64,000 bases of DNA from Polaribacter sp. BAL334. Its GTDB lineage: Bacteria; Bacteroidota; Bacteroidia; Flavobacteriales; Flavobacteriaceae. Both the position numbers and the translations under genes were made by a program. How positions within the stretch are numbered: position 1 is the first letter of the stretch; every line of letters starts with the position of its first letter. Under the pieces are notes generated by a model. That model saw only the letters and a list, made by a program, of their open reading frames with translations, was not told where the DNA came from and did not search any database. Of the stretch, positions 51,261 to 61,091 are shown one piece after another. Where the stretch lies: assembly GCF_015767435.1 (NCBI RefSeq), contig NZ_JADWOV010000301.1, forward strand, positions 1-64,000, given 5' to 3'.

Positions 51261-53316
51261 AAGTATTAGTTTCCGGAATTTGAATAGTTATGGTTTTTTT
51301 TGGTGAATTTGTCCAATGTAAACAAGCTTTATTTTTATAATTTAAACGTAATAAATCATATACTGTTTGCAAACCATGACCACTTATTAAGCCTTCTGGA
51401 AAATCTGGACCATTATCACTTACAGAAATATGAATATTTTTTTCTTTCTTTTCTATTTTTAATTCGATTTTTCCATTTTCAATAATCTTAGAAATTACAT
51501 GTTTTATAGCATTTTCCACTAAAGGCTGAATTAAAAATAGTGGAATTTCAGATTCTTCAATAGATTTTTCCACATCCAAATCAAATTGCAAGCGATTTCC
51601 AAATCGAATTTTCTCAATTTCTAAATAGGATGTTACCATTTCTATTTCATCTTTAATCGTATTTGTCTTTTTATCTTTTCTATTGATAGAATATTTGAAT
51701 AAATCAGATAGAGAATAAGCCATTTTTTGAGTTTTTTCTGCATCAATTTTTGCTAAACTTGCAATTGAGTTTAATGAATTATACAAAAAATGTGGATTGA
51801 TTTGTGATTGTAATAATTTCATTTCTGCTTCTGAATGCAGTTCTTTAAGTTTACTCAATTCAACATCTTTTGCGTTTACTAAAGATATTGAAACTTGATT
51901 TAAATACATAAGTAAACCTCTTGCCATTGACAATCCAAAAAGGCAAATAAAAATTGGTAAAGTTGGCTTTTCATCAAAAAATGCAGTGGTATTAGCATTA
52001 AAAGTGTAAATAATGTAGAAGATTAATAATGGCAAGTTTAATACTATAAATGTAATTAGAATTTTTAATGACAATTGATAAGAAAAACGGAAACTCTTTT
52101 TAATGACTATTTTTTCAATTGCCCATAATAAAAAAGAATAGAAAACAGCTAATAAAGTTGCTATGATAAATGTAGCTGACCATTGTTCAAAGTATCTTGT
52201 TAAATTCATATTTGTTAAATACAAATAGATTACAACAAGGTTTGCAATATGTAAACTTATAAATAAGCAAGGATAAAGATAATTTAGATATGAATTTTGG
52301 AATTTTTTATGAAGGAAGTATTCAAAAGATAAAACGAAGGTTAAAATCCCTATCAGAAAAATCAAAAGGAAAGCTTTTAATTTGGCTAAACCTGGATTTA
52401 GAAAATAATTTGCATAACGCCAAGGATACGCTTTGTGCATATAATTACTAAATTGTTTGTCAAAATCATTGGCAAATAATTTTTGCAAAAGAAACTTGTC
52501 TTTTTCTGTTACTTTTCTATTCCAAGGATCTTTATTTGCAGCATTAAAAATAGCTTCCTTTGGATAAGGTTTCACTGCTCCACCTGAACTTTTTAAAGGA
52601 TATGTAAAACAAATTAATTTTAATAATTTATAGGTTGTATATTGTTTTTTCTCTTCAAATGATTTTTTCTCAGTAAGATTGAAGTTTGAATAAATAGGCA
52701 AAAAGTCAGTATTATACCACATATAATCTTGATGATTATTAAAAGTGTAGGTTAAATTTTCACTTATTACCTCAGTAGTTTCCTTTAAAAAATCCTCTTT
52801 TTCAAAGTCAGCAATTCTAATTTTTAAAACAGGAAAATGATTTTTATTATAAGGATTGATTTTCTTATTTTCATAATTCGAACTATGATTAATACTTGAT
52901 TCATTAAAAGGAATACCTGTGTAATCAGAATAGAAAGCAATTGTTTTTGTTGGAATTAATTTTCTTAAATCTTCCATGACACTTTTAAAAGTCACGCTAT
53001 CTTCTCTTGATGCATTTTTGAGCACTAATAACAGAGAACCATTTAATTTTTCAGGTAAATACGTTTTTCTATTTTCAAAATCATGATTGAATAAATTATT
53101 TTTGATGTATTCCCAGTTTTGATCTAATTTTTTTAATTTTTTAAATACGTATAAACTATCCTTTTTAATATCAATAAATGGTGAAAGTATGTCAATTTTT
53201 TCAAGATTCGTATGATTTACTTCTGCAAGATTAATTAATGAATATTTTTTATTTTCAATAAAAAATACAATTGCAGGAATAATTAAAATAAGTGCCAGTA
53301 TTATTCTTTTTTTCAT
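51250..53316 (-). CDS. LytS-type sensor histidine kinase with large N-terminal region
   Basis: A 688-aa kinase. N-terminal TM (about 4-19), a long extracytoplasmic region (about 20-310) with no domain I recognise, then about five TM segments (311-470), and a C-terminal His_kinase domain with LLQSQINPHFLYNSLNSIA (phospho-His near 514) and an HATPase part (LIQPLVENAIKH; VSDNGPDFPEGL; GHGLQTVYDLL). The extracytoplasmic part carries GGAVKPYP and DPWNRKVTEKDKFLLQ. First gene of the pair, and part of the segment bracketed by the 29-bp repeat. Confidence 0.9.
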   Translation of the reverse strand: MKKRIILALILIIPAIVFFIENKKYSLINLAEVNHTNLEKIDILSPFIDIKKDSLYVFKKLKKLDQNWEYIKNNLFNHDFENRKTYLPEKLNGSLLLVLKNASREDSVTFKSVMEDLRKLIPTKTIAFYSDYTGIPFNESSINHSSNYENKKINPYNKNHFPVLKIRIADFEKEDFLKETTEVISENLTYTFNNHQDYMWYNTDFLPIYSNFNLTEKKSFEEKKQYTTYKLLKLICFTYPLKSSGGAVKPYPKEAIFNAANKDPWNRKVTEKDKFLLQKLFANDFDKQFSNYMHKAYPWRYANYFLNPGLAKLKAFLLIFLIGILTFVLSFEYFLHKKFQNSYLNYLYPCLFISLHIANLVVIYLYLTNMNLTRYFEQWSATFIIATLLAVFYSFLLWAIEKIVIKKSFRFSYQLSLKILITFIVLNLPLLIFYIIYTFNANTTAFFDEKPTLPIFICLFGLSMARGLLMYLNQVSISLVNAKDVELSKLKELHSEAEMKLLQSQINPHFLYNSLNSIASLAKIDAEKTQKMAYSLSDLFKYSINRKDKKTNTIKDEIEMVTSYLEIEKIRFGNRLQFDLDVEKSIEESEIPLFLIQPLVENAIKHVISKIIENGKIELKIEKKEKNIHISVSDNGPDFPEGLISGHGLQTVYDLLRLNYKNKACLHWTNSPKKTITIQIPETNTYEY

Positions 53317-53412
53317 AATTATAAATGTAGATTTTTATTTAAACAAAAGAATAGTATTGAAAACATTTATAAAATAAATTTCTTGTAAACTGCAAAAATG
53401 CACTATTAAATA

Positions 53413-53441
53413 CAAGAATTTCAAGCGGCGATTGCTGAGAC
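53413..53441 (+). repeat. 29-bp direct repeat, copy 2 (remnant of EF-hand 3' end)
   Basis: Exact copy of 50440-50468 in an otherwise unrelated intergenic stretch (53317-53542). Read in the EF-hand frame it continues to GAA TTA TGA, giving a plausible alternative end. No other EF-hand sequence precedes it. The rest of this 226-bp gap shows no gene. Confidence 0.85.
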
Positions 53442-53542
53442 TGAATTATGACTATTTAAATGACATTCGATTTTAAAAAAATAGCAGAAAATCTAAGAAT
53501 TCTGATTGATATAATTTCTGTTATTTTTTATAATAGGAATCC

Positions 53543-53932
53543 CTATTGTTTAATGTATTTTTCTAATTGACCTCTTTCAGTAGTTATTGATAAAATAGTT
53601 TTACTAGAAGACTCAGTAATTATATTTCTTAAAATATCACAATTGTAACTTGTGGAGTCTATTTGAATTTTCAGAAAAATATCATAATAATTACTTGAGT
53701 TTGAATTACAACTTGTAGTAATTTCATAAGTTGTCATTTCCTCTAAATTATTATCTATAAATATTTTTAATTTATTGTCTCTTGTAAACTCAATTTTATA
53801 TGATGAGTCTTCTTGTGATATCCAGGTACCAATTATTAATGCTTTATATTTGGTTAAACGTTGTTTTTGAGATTGTGCTCTGCAACCAAATGTTAAACCT
53901 AAGATCAATAATATTATTATTTTTCTTGTCAT
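53543..53932 (-). CDS. Small lipoprotein, lipocalin-like
   Basis: A 129-aa protein with lipobox LTFGC (mature CRAQSQK). The motif IIGTWISQEDSSYKIEFTRDNKLKIF followed by alternating strands (TTYEITTSC, DIFLKIQIDSTSYNCDILRN, KTILSITTERGQLEKYIK) resembles the lipocalin-like DUF families common in Bacteroidota, where G-x-W marks the first strand. Function unknown. Ordinary AT-rich composition; no partner genes evident. Confidence 0.65.
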   Translation of the reverse strand: MTRKIIILLILGLTFGCRAQSQKQRLTKYKALIIGTWISQEDSSYKIEFTRDNKLKIFIDNNLEEMTTYEITTSCNSNSSNYYDIFLKIQIDSTSYNCDILRNIITESSSKTILSITTERGQLEKYIKQ

Positions 53933-54084
53933 TTTTTAAAGTTTATTGAATCTCTGACTTTTTAAATAGCATTTTTTTGATTAATCAAATTTACTGATTT
54001 AACTTTATATCAATTGTTATTTTTGTTCAATAGTTATTTTATAAACTACATGAATCTATCTAATTTTTGAAACCATCTATTATG

Positions 54085-54092
54085 TATCTTTG
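54085..54092 (+). promoter_or_regulatory. -7 box for lepA
   Basis: A perfect TATCTTTG, 26 nt before the ATG. Confidence 0.55.
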
Positions 54093-54118
54093 CAACCTTA
54101 AAGGAAGATTGAAAACGC

Positions 54119-55915
54119 ATGAAAAACATCAGAAATTTTTGCATTATCGCGCACATTGATCATGGTAAAAGCACGTTAGCAGACCGTTTGTTAGATTTTA
54201 CAGGAACTGTCACTGAACGTGAAAAACAAGAACAATTGCTTGACAATATGGATTTAGAGCGCGAACGTGGTATCACCATTAAGTCGCATGCAATTCAGAT
54301 GGATTATGAATATGAAGGAGAAAAATATACCTTAAACCTAATTGATACTCCTGGCCACGTAGATTTTTCTTACGAAGTTTCGCGTTCAATTGCAGCTTGT
54401 GAAGGTGCTTTGTTGATTGTTGATGCCGCTCAAAGTATTCAAGCCCAAACAATTTCAAATTTATATTTGGCGTTAGAAAATGACTTGGAAATTATTCCAG
54501 TGTTGAATAAAGTAGATTTGCCTTCAGCTAATCCAGAGGAAGTTACTGATGATATTGTAGAACTATTGGGTTGTAAACCTGAAGAGGTGATTCATGCAAG
54601 TGGAAAAACAGGTTTTGGAATTGGAAATATTCTAGAAGCAATTATTCGTAAAATTCCTGCACCCAAAGGAAATCCTGATGCGCCTTTAAAAGCCTTGATT
54701 TTTGATTCTGTATATAATTCTTACAGAGGAATTGAAACCTATTTTAGAGTGATTGATGGTAGCATCAAAAAAAATCAACAAATCAAATTCATGGCAACTG
54801 GCAAACATTATGGTGCTGATGAAGTGGGTACTTTAAAGTTGACACAACTTGTTAAAAATGAAGTAAAAACAGGAGATGTTGGGTATTTGATTACTGGAAT
54901 TAAAACGGCAAAAGAAGTAAAAGTTGGTGATACAATTACAGATTATGCCAATCCAACTGCAGAAAGAATTGACGGTTTTGAAGATGTAAAACCCATGGTT
55001 TTTGCAGGAATTTATCCTGTTGAAACAGAAGAATATGAAGAATTGCGTTCTTCTATGGAAAAACTGCAATTGAATGATGCTTCTTTGGTATTTCAACCAG
55101 AAAGTTCAGCGGCTTTGGGATTTGGTTTTCGTTGTGGATTTCTAGGGATGTTGCACATGGAAATCATCCAAGAACGTCTTGAACGTGAGTTTGATATGAC
55201 TGTAATTACCACAGTTCCAAACGTTTCTTATCACGCTTTTACCAAAAAAGAACCTGAAAAACCAATCATTGTAAACAATCCTTCTGATTTGCCTGATCCA
55301 TCAAAATTAGACAGAGTAGAAGAACCATATATCAAAGCATCTGTAATTACAAAATCCGATTTTGTGGGACAAGTAATGGGATTGTGTATTGAAAAACGCG
55401 GACAAATCGTAAATCAAACGTATTTAACTCCAGAAAGAGTGGAGTTGACTTTTGACATGCCTTTATCAGAAATTGTATTCGATTTTTATGACCGATTAAA
55501 AACAGTTTCCAGAGGTTATGCTTCATTTGATTATCATCCAATTGGTATGAGAGAGTCAAAATTAGTGCGTGTTGATATGTTATTAAATGCGCAACCTGTT
55601 GATGCACTTTCTGCATTATTACATATTGATAATGCTTATGGAATTGGAAAACGAATTTGTGAAAAATTAAAAGAATTGATTCCTCGTCAGCAATTTGACA
55701 TTCCAATTCAAGCTGCAATTGGCGCAAAAATAATTGCTCGCGAAACTGTGAAAGCCTTGCGAAAAGATGTAACTGCTAAATGTTATGGAGGAGATATTTC
55801 GCGTAAACGAAAACTGTTAGAAAAGCAGAAAAAAGGAAAGAAAAGAATGCGTCAAGTGGGGAATGTAGAAATTCCACAAGAAGCATTTATGGCAGTTTTA
55901 AAACTGAATGATTAA
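54119..55915 (+). CDS. lepA: Elongation factor 4 (LepA GTPase)
   Basis: A 598-aa translational GTPase that back-translocates or remodels stalled ribosomes. G1 [15 protein letters not shown] (about 11-25), switch [13 protein letters not shown]3 DTPGHVDF, G4 NKVDLP, domain II, the EF-G-like domains III and V, and the LepA-specific C-terminal domain ([21 protein letters not shown], about 560-580). The length is exactly typical. A geranylgeranyl-reductase-like gene follows 17 nt later and may be cotranscribed. Confidence 0.98.
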   Translation: MKNIRNFCIIAHIDHGKSTLADRLLDFTGTVTEREKQEQLLDNMDLERERGITIKSHAIQMDYEYEGEKYTLNLIDTPGHVDFSYEVSRSIAACEGALLIVDAAQSIQAQTISNLYLALENDLEIIPVLNKVDLPSANPEEVTDDIVELLGCKPEEVIHASGKTGFGIGNILEAIIRKIPAPKGNPDAPLKALIFDSVYNSYRGIETYFRVIDGSIKKNQQIKFMATGKHYGADEVGTLKLTQLVKNEVKTGDVGYLITGIKTAKEVKVGDTITDYANPTAERIDGFEDVKPMVFAGIYPVETEEYEELRSSMEKLQLNDASLVFQPESSAALGFGFRCGFLGMLHMEIIQERLEREFDMTVITTVPNVSYHAFTKKEPEKPIIVNNPSDLPDPSKLDRVEEPYIKASVITKSDFVGQVMGLCIEKRGQIVNQTYLTPERVELTFDMPLSEIVFDFYDRLKTVSRGYASFDYHPIGMRESKLVRVDMLLNAQPVDALSALLHIDNAYGIGKRICEKLKELIPRQQFDIPIQAAIGAKIIARETVKALRKDVTAKCYGGDISRKRKLLEKQKKGKKRMRQVGNVEIPQEAFMAVLKLND

Positions 55916-55932
55916 AACTAAGCATTACTTTT

Positions 55933-57027
55933 ATGCAAAAATATGAGGTTGTTATTGTTGGTGCAGGAACTGCAGGTTTAATGCTTGCAAGAGAATTAGG
56001 AAATCAAAATCACAAAGTACTTATTTTAGATAGGAAAAAGAATTTACTTGAGTTTTCTTTTAACACACTTGGCAGTTTTATTGATATAGAAAAATTTGGA
56101 TTCACTGAAAACGTAGTTGCTCAAAAAATTGATGCTATCACTATTTATTCCAAACATGTAAAAGAATCCGTCAAAATTAACGGCTACACTTTAGACAAAA
56201 GAAAAGTTCATGAAGAATTGATTGCTTCCTTGAATATGGATTTTGTTGATATCAAATTAGGAATTCACATTAAAGACATTGTTAAAGTTGATGATCTATT
56301 TACATCAGTAATTGATAAGGAAGGCAATGAATACAATGCTAAAATTTTTGTTGATGCTTCTGGTACTGCTGCAGTTTTAAGTAAAAAAATTGGCTTTATG
56401 CCGAAAAATTCAAAACTTGCCACTGGAATTGAATACAATGTACAGTATTTGGGTAATGATAATGAAGCTCATTTAATGATTGGCAAAGATTATAAAGGAG
56501 GCTATGGTTGGATTTTTCCTTTAAAAAATAAAAGAGCCATTATCGGTTTTGGCACTTTTGATGAATCAATGGTTAAAGGTTTAAAAGCGAATCTTCACAC
56601 TATTTTAGAACTCCCTAATATAAAAAAATTAGTCCTAAAAGATAATGACAAAGCTGAAGGAGGAAGCATACCTATTACTCCAGTATTAGAAAAATTTGTT
56701 TCACATAATTTTTTGTGTGTGGGTGATTCTGTTTCTCAAGTCAATCCTGTTGTTGGAGAAGGATATAAGTTTATTTTTGAATCTGCAATTTTTGCAAGTA
56801 AAGCCATCTGTCAGTCTCTAAAAAATGAAGATGTTAATTTACTTTTACAATACGAATCTGATTGGAAAAAAAGGTTTCTAAATAATTACAAACGGTCGAA
56901 AAAAGCACAGGAAAGAATTTTTTCAACATCAAAAAATGATATTTTGATTGATATTGCAATGTTGTTGTTTATGAAATTGAGACCCAATTATAAAAATGTA
57001 AAAACGCTTTCAGGCGAATACGAATAG
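55933..57027 (+). CDS. FAD-dependent oxidoreductase, geranylgeranyl-reductase-like
   Basis: A 364-aa flavoprotein. FAD-binding motifs: VVIVGAGTAGLMLARELG (about 5-22), IFVDASGTAAVLSKKIG, GYGWIFPLKNKRAIIGFGTF and the C-terminal GD motif FLCVGDSVSQVNPVVGEGYKF (about 260-280). This layout matches the geranylgeranyl reductase / digeranylgeranylglycerophospholipid reductase-like and lycopene-cyclase-like flavin enzymes. The substrate cannot be inferred; isoprenoid reduction is possible. Ends at a hairpin terminator. Confidence 0.78.
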   Translation: MQKYEVVIVGAGTAGLMLARELGNQNHKVLILDRKKNLLEFSFNTLGSFIDIEKFGFTENVVAQKIDAITIYSKHVKESVKINGYTLDKRKVHEELIASLNMDFVDIKLGIHIKDIVKVDDLFTSVIDKEGNEYNAKIFVDASGTAAVLSKKIGFMPKNSKLATGIEYNVQYLGNDNEAHLMIGKDYKGGYGWIFPLKNKRAIIGFGTFDESMVKGLKANLHTILELPNIKKLVLKDNDKAEGGSIPITPVLEKFVSHNFLCVGDSVSQVNPVVGEGYKFIFESAIFASKAICQSLKNEDVNLLLQYESDWKKRFLNNYKRSKKAQERIFSTSKNDILIDIAMLLFMKLRPNYKNVKTLSGEYE

Positions 57028-57044
57028 ACGTTAGTAAAAATAAA

Positions 57045-57072
57045 AATCCGAAAGAATTTATACTTTCGGATT
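57045..57072. terminator. Hairpin terminator between convergent genes
   Basis: Stem AATCCGAAAG (57045-57054) / CTTTCGGATT (57063-57072), 8-base loop. The minus-strand side has a T-rich tail (TTTTTATTTTT), so it works best for the metallopeptidase transcript, but it lies just after the flavoprotein gene too. Confidence 0.75.
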
Positions 57073-57147
57073 CATTATTTAAAATTCAATTATTACACTA
57101 ATGAATTGCTACATTTTCACATTAATTCATTATTATTTATTGAATCA

Positions 57148-57858
57148 CTAATCTCTACTTCCTAAAACTTGCAAAGCCCAATATAATAACATTGCTAATG
57201 AGCCAATTGCAGCAACTAAATACGTTCTAGCAGCCCATTTTAATGCATCTGTAGAACCTTCCAATTCTTGTTGGCTTACCATGTTTTTGTTTTTCAACCA
57301 AGCCAACGCTCTGTTACTTGCATCATATTCTACTGGTAATGTAATAAAACTAAAAGCAGTTGCTAACGCCATAAATGCCAAACCTGTAATGGCAATGTAA
57401 AACCCTATTCCCATTTCACCTGAATTAGGATCTGAAGCAATACCTAAAATTATACCCCCAATTACTAACCATTGTGAAAAGTTTGAAGTTACACTAACAA
57501 CAGGTACCATTTTAGAACGCATTGTCAACCATTCATAAGCTGTTGCATGTTGAACAGCATGACCAACTTCGTGTGCAGCAACAGCAGCAGCAGAAGCATT
57601 TCTTTGATTGTAAACAGCTTCACTTAAGTTCACAGTCTTGTCCAAAGGATTGTAATGATCCGTCAATCTACCAGGAGTAGAAATAACTTTTACATCACGA
57701 ATGCCATGATCTGCAAGCATTTTTTCAGCTATTTCAGCACCACTCATGCCATTTCTCAAACTTACTTTAGAATATTTCTCAAATTTTTTCTTTAAAGTAT
57801 TGCTGATCAACCAGCTAACCAAAGAGATTACACCTATTAAAATATAAAATCCAATCAT
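57148..57858 (-). CDS. Neutral zinc metallopeptidase (YugP-like)
   Basis: A 236-aa membrane protease. N-terminal TM (about 2-20), the zinc motif AAVAAHEVGHAVQHATAYEW with HExxH near residue 96, then three TM segments (VVSVTSNFSQWLVIGGIILGIA; FYIAITGLAFMALATAFSFI; YLVAAIGSLAMLLYWALQVLG). NGMSGAEIAEKMLADHGI near the N-terminus is typical of the family. Substrate unknown. Divergent from asparaginase with a 93-bp spacer. Confidence 0.9.
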   Translation of the reverse strand: MIGFYILIGVISLVSWLISNTLKKKFEKYSKVSLRNGMSGAEIAEKMLADHGIRDVKVISTPGRLTDHYNPLDKTVNLSEAVYNQRNASAAAVAAHEVGHAVQHATAYEWLTMRSKMVPVVSVTSNFSQWLVIGGIILGIASDPNSGEMGIGFYIAITGLAFMALATAFSFITLPVEYDASNRALAWLKNKNMVSQQELEGSTDALKWAARTYLVAAIGSLAMLLYWALQVLGSRD

Positions 57859-57951
57859 ACTATATTTGTTTACTTATTTATGTCAAAATTGTTCGGTAAA
57901 TTTACAACATAAATTATTCCAATTTTAAGTTGGATAAAAAATTATGTCAAA

Positions 57952-58983
57952 ATGTCAACAAAGCCACATATTTTATTGATTTATACTGGAGGAACTATAG
58001 GAATGATGAAAGATTATGCTTCCAATGCTTTGAAAGCGTTCGATTTCAGTCAGCTTTTAGATAAAATTCCAGAGATTCAACAATTAAACTGTCATATAGA
58101 AACAATTTCTTTTGAAAATCCAATTGATTCTTCAAATATGACAACTAAATTTTATGTGGATATTGTTGAAATTATTGAGAAAAACTATGATGTATTTGAT
58201 GGTTTTGTCATTCTTTCAGGTTCAGATACCATGTCATATATTTCTTCTGCTATTAGTTTTATGTTGGAAAATTTGCAAAAACCTGTCATTTTTACGGGTT
58301 CACAATTGCCAATTGGTGATTTAAGAACGGATGCTAAAGAAAATTTGATTACTTCTATTGAAGTAGCTTGTGCGCAAAAAAATGGAATTCCGATAATTCA
58401 AGAAGTGTGTTTGTATTTTGAATATAAACTATATCGCGCAAATAGAACAACCAAATTGAATGCAGAGCAATTTGAAGCTTTTGTGTCAATGAATCATCCG
58501 CCTTTGGCAGAAAGTGGTGTTTATTTGAAATTCAACGAGCACTACTTATTAAAGAATTCAACTAAAAATTCAACGTTAATTGTCCGAAAGGAATTAGTAA
58601 CTGATATTGTTATTTTGAAAATTTTTCCAGGAATTACAGAAAATGTTGTAAAAAGTATTTTACATATTAAACATTTAAAAGGAGTGGTCATGGAAACATT
58701 TGGCTCAGGAAATGCGCCAAATGAAACGTGGTTTGTAAATTTGATAAAAGAAGCTATTGAAAATAATATCCGAATAGTAAATGTAACTCAGTGTTTGGGT
58801 GGAAATGTAAATCAAGGACATTATGAAACAAGTGTTGCGTTGAAAAAAATAGGAGTTGTGAGTGGAAAAGACATCACTACAGAAGCTGCAGTTGCAAAAT
58901 TAATGTATCTTTTGAATGAAAATTTTTCACTTTCAGAATTCACAAACTTTTTTGAAAAACCGTTAAGAGGTGAAATTTCTTGA
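57952..58983 (+). CDS. ansA: Type I L-asparaginase
   Basis: A 343-aa cytoplasmic enzyme that hydrolyses L-asparagine to aspartate and ammonia. Catalytic Thr in LLIYTGGTIGMM (about 6-17), the second site FVILSGSDTMSYISSA with the TD-like pair (about 85-100), and TGSQLPIGDLRTDAKENL. The C-terminal domain has VTQCLGGNV. No signal peptide, which suits the low-affinity type I form. Confidence 0.94.
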   Translation: MSTKPHILLIYTGGTIGMMKDYASNALKAFDFSQLLDKIPEIQQLNCHIETISFENPIDSSNMTTKFYVDIVEIIEKNYDVFDGFVILSGSDTMSYISSAISFMLENLQKPVIFTGSQLPIGDLRTDAKENLITSIEVACAQKNGIPIIQEVCLYFEYKLYRANRTTKLNAEQFEAFVSMNHPPLAESGVYLKFNEHYLLKNSTKNSTLIVRKELVTDIVILKIFPGITENVVKSILHIKHLKGVVMETFGSGNAPNETWFVNLIKEAIENNIRIVNVTQCLGGNVNQGHYETSVALKKIGVVSGKDITTEAAVAKLMYLLNENFSLSEFTNFFEKPLRGEIS

Positions 58984-59228
58984 AATTAATCTATAACATC
59001 CTCATAAATTGATAATTCGAAAACAATTTTTAAAAAATTCGTAAATTGTCAATAAATAGGAGTAAAAAAATTTTTTTTTGCCTAACATTTTTTGTTACTT
59101 GCCCCACTGTAAGCAGGAAGTAATTCAAAAAGACTTTTAAAAGATAGAAAGTTTTGTAGATTTTCTGTTTTTGAATTGAAAATTTATATCTTTAACCCGT
59201 TAACTATTAAAATTAATTTATAACCAAG
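58984..59228 (+). promoter_or_regulatory. Leader region of the exbB-exbD operon
   Basis: 245 bp without a gene. A candidate -7 box TATCTTTA (one mismatch) lies at 59187-59194. An imperfect inverted repeat TTACTTGC / GCAGGAAGTAA lies around 59095-59123. There is no recognised riboswitch. Confidence 0.35.
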
Positions 59229-59951
59229 ATGAAAAAAGTAGTAAATGCCTTATCTGTAACAGGATTCATGTTTTTTGGAGCTATACAATCAACTTTTGCT
59301 CAAGAAGCAGTAACAGAAGCAAAAACGTTTCACCAAGTATTAAAGCAAAACTTTATTGATGGTGGCCCAGGATTTATGGGAATTGTATTAGTATCGTTAA
59401 TTTTAGGATTAGCAATTGCCATTGAAAGAATTATTTATTTAAACATGGCTACAACCAATACTAAAAAATTATTAGCAGAATTAGATGAAGCTCTTAGTTC
59501 TGGTGGTGTTGAAGCTGGAAAAGAAGTTTGTAGAAATACAAAAGGACCTGTTGCATCTATTTTTTACCAAGGTTTAGACAGAGTTGATGAAGGAGTTGAA
59601 GAAGCTGAAAAAGCCGTTGTTGCTTATGGTGGAGTTCAAATGGGACAATTAGAGAAAAATGTTTCTTGGATTTCATTATTTATTGCATTGGCTCCTATGC
59701 TTGGTTTCATGGGTACTGTAATTGGTATGATTGGTGCCTTCAATGACATTGCTGTTGCGAATGATATTTCTCCTGCAGTTGTGGCGGGTGGTATTAAAAT
59801 CGCCCTATTAACAACAGTATTTGGTCTTGTTGTAGCAATTATTCTTCAAATTTTTTACAATTACATCGTTGCAAAAATCGATAGTATTGTGAACAGTATG
59901 GAAGATGCATCTATCTCTTTGGTAGATTTATTAGTAAAGTTTAAAAAATAA
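59229..59951 (+). CDS. exbB: ExbB/TolQ-type proton channel subunit
   Basis: A 240-aa inner-membrane protein of the MotA/TolQ/ExbB family. N-terminal hydrophobic segment ending STFAQ looks like an uncleaved or cleaved signal; then TM1 FMGIVLVSLILGLAIAIERI, and the conserved pair LFIALAPMLGFMGTVIGMIGAF and AVVAGGIKIALLTTVFGLVVAI (about 150-210). With ExbD it uses the proton gradient to drive TonB. No tonB gene is in the window, but two TonB-dependent receptors are. Confidence 0.93.
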   Translation: MKKVVNALSVTGFMFFGAIQSTFAQEAVTEAKTFHQVLKQNFIDGGPGFMGIVLVSLILGLAIAIERIIYLNMATTNTKKLLAELDEALSSGGVEAGKEVCRNTKGPVASIFYQGLDRVDEGVEEAEKAVVAYGGVQMGQLEKNVSWISLFIALAPMLGFMGTVIGMIGAFNDIAVANDISPAVVAGGIKIALLTTVFGLVVAIILQIFYNYIVAKIDSIVNSMEDASISLVDLLVKFKK

Positions 59952-59960
59952 AAATTCATT

Positions 59961-60422
59961 ATGAAGAGTACTAAAATATTAAATCTTTTAATTGCTGGTA
60001 TTGCCTTAATTGGTGGTATTCTATTCATAAGAATTTTTATGGAAGATACAGCAGCAATTGAAACGGATGCAGCAATTCAAAATAGCGTGATAAGCCCTTT
60101 GATTTATTTTTCAACTTGGTTGCTTATTGCAACTATTGTTGTGGCTGTTGGATTATCATTATTAAGTTTGTTTAGAAATCCAGAAAACTTAAAGAAAACT
60201 TTAGGTGGTTTAGGAGTTTTGGCAGCATTATTGTTGATTTCTTATTTCTTGGCAGACAGCGATGCAGTATACAATGCTGCTGGAGGTATTGAACCAGGAG
60301 GAGAAGAAGGTTCTTCAGTAAACAGATGGGTAGGAGCAGGAATATGGTATAGTATCATTTTAGGTGGTATTGCGAGCTTATTTTTTGTTTGGGATCTAGT
60401 AAAAGGATTGATAAAATCATAA
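59961..60422 (+). CDS. Small membrane protein between exbB and exbD
   Basis: A 153-aa protein with about four TM segments (about 9-26, 48-68, 79-98, 126-146) and an acidic, Gly-rich loop GGIEPGGEEGSSVNRWVG. It sits 9 nt after exbB and 3 nt before exbD, so it is part of the same translational unit. The same insertion is seen in Flavobacterial exb operons. I know no function; it could be a stabilizing subunit of the energizer. Confidence 0.7.
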   Translation: MKSTKILNLLIAGIALIGGILFIRIFMEDTAAIETDAAIQNSVISPLIYFSTWLLIATIVVAVGLSLLSLFRNPENLKKTLGGLGVLAALLLISYFLADSDAVYNAAGGIEPGGEEGSSVNRWVGAGIWYSIILGGIASLFFVWDLVKGLIKS

Positions 60423-60425
60423 ACT

Positions 60426-61070
60426 ATGGCAAGAAGAGAAAATCCAGAAATTAATGCAGGTTCCATGGCGGACATTGCTTTTCTGTTATTGATTTTCTTC
60501 TTAGTTACCACAACAATGAATGTAGATTCAGGTATTTCTAAGAAGTTATCAGAAAAGCCACCAAAAGATTATATACCACCAATGATCAAAGAAAAAAACA
60601 TCTTTGTTGTTGTTATCAATAGAAACAATGAATTATTGGTAGAAAATCAAAGAATGGATATCAAAGATTTGAAAGATGAAGCTTTAAAATTTATTGATAA
60701 TGGTGGAGGTATTGGAAATGCAGGTGAAGATGGTTCTCCAGGAAAAGCTTGTGACTATTGTCAAGGTGAAAGAAGTGATAGCTCTTCTGATCATCCAAAT
60801 AAAGCGATTATATCTGTTCAGAGTGATAGAGGTACTGAATACGGAACTTACATCCAAGTTCAAAATGAATTACTGAAAGCTTATACTGAATTGAGAAATA
60901 GATTGGCTAAACAAAAGTATCAAATGACTTTTGATGAATTGGAAAAAGCTTATGACGAAGCAAAAAAGAATGCAGGAATGAAGGACAGAGTTGAAGATTT
61001 GAGAGTAAAAGTTGAATATATAAAGACTGCGTATCCTCAAATTATTTCTGATGCAGAACCAACATCCTAA
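60426..61070 (+). CDS. exbD: ExbD/TolR-type transport protein, first copy
   Basis: A 214-aa protein with one TM helix (SMADIAFLLLIFFLVTTTMN, about 14-33) bearing the essential Asp in ADIAF, followed by a periplasmic ExbD domain (IFVVVINRNNELLVENQRMDIKDLKDEA). It is longer than standard ExbD because of an insertion with GGGIGNAGEDGSPGKACDYC and a helical C-terminus (YDEAKKNAGMKDRVEDLRVKVEY). Together with the following copy it likely makes a heteromeric energizer. Confidence 0.9.
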   Translation: MARRENPEINAGSMADIAFLLLIFFLVTTTMNVDSGISKKLSEKPPKDYIPPMIKEKNIFVVVINRNNELLVENQRMDIKDLKDEALKFIDNGGGIGNAGEDGSPGKACDYCQGERSDSSSDHPNKAIISVQSDRGTEYGTYIQVQNELLKAYTELRNRLAKQKYQMTFDELEKAYDEAKKNAGMKDRVEDLRVKVEYIKTAYPQIISDAEPTS

Positions 61071-61091
61071 TTAATTTTAAAATTTAATAAT

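Noticed and set aside
53976..53989. Palindrome TTTGATTAATCAAA upstream of lepA as an FNR site
   Set aside because: The half-sites are separated by 2 rather than 4 bases, and it is not 29.5 bp from the TATCTTTG box.
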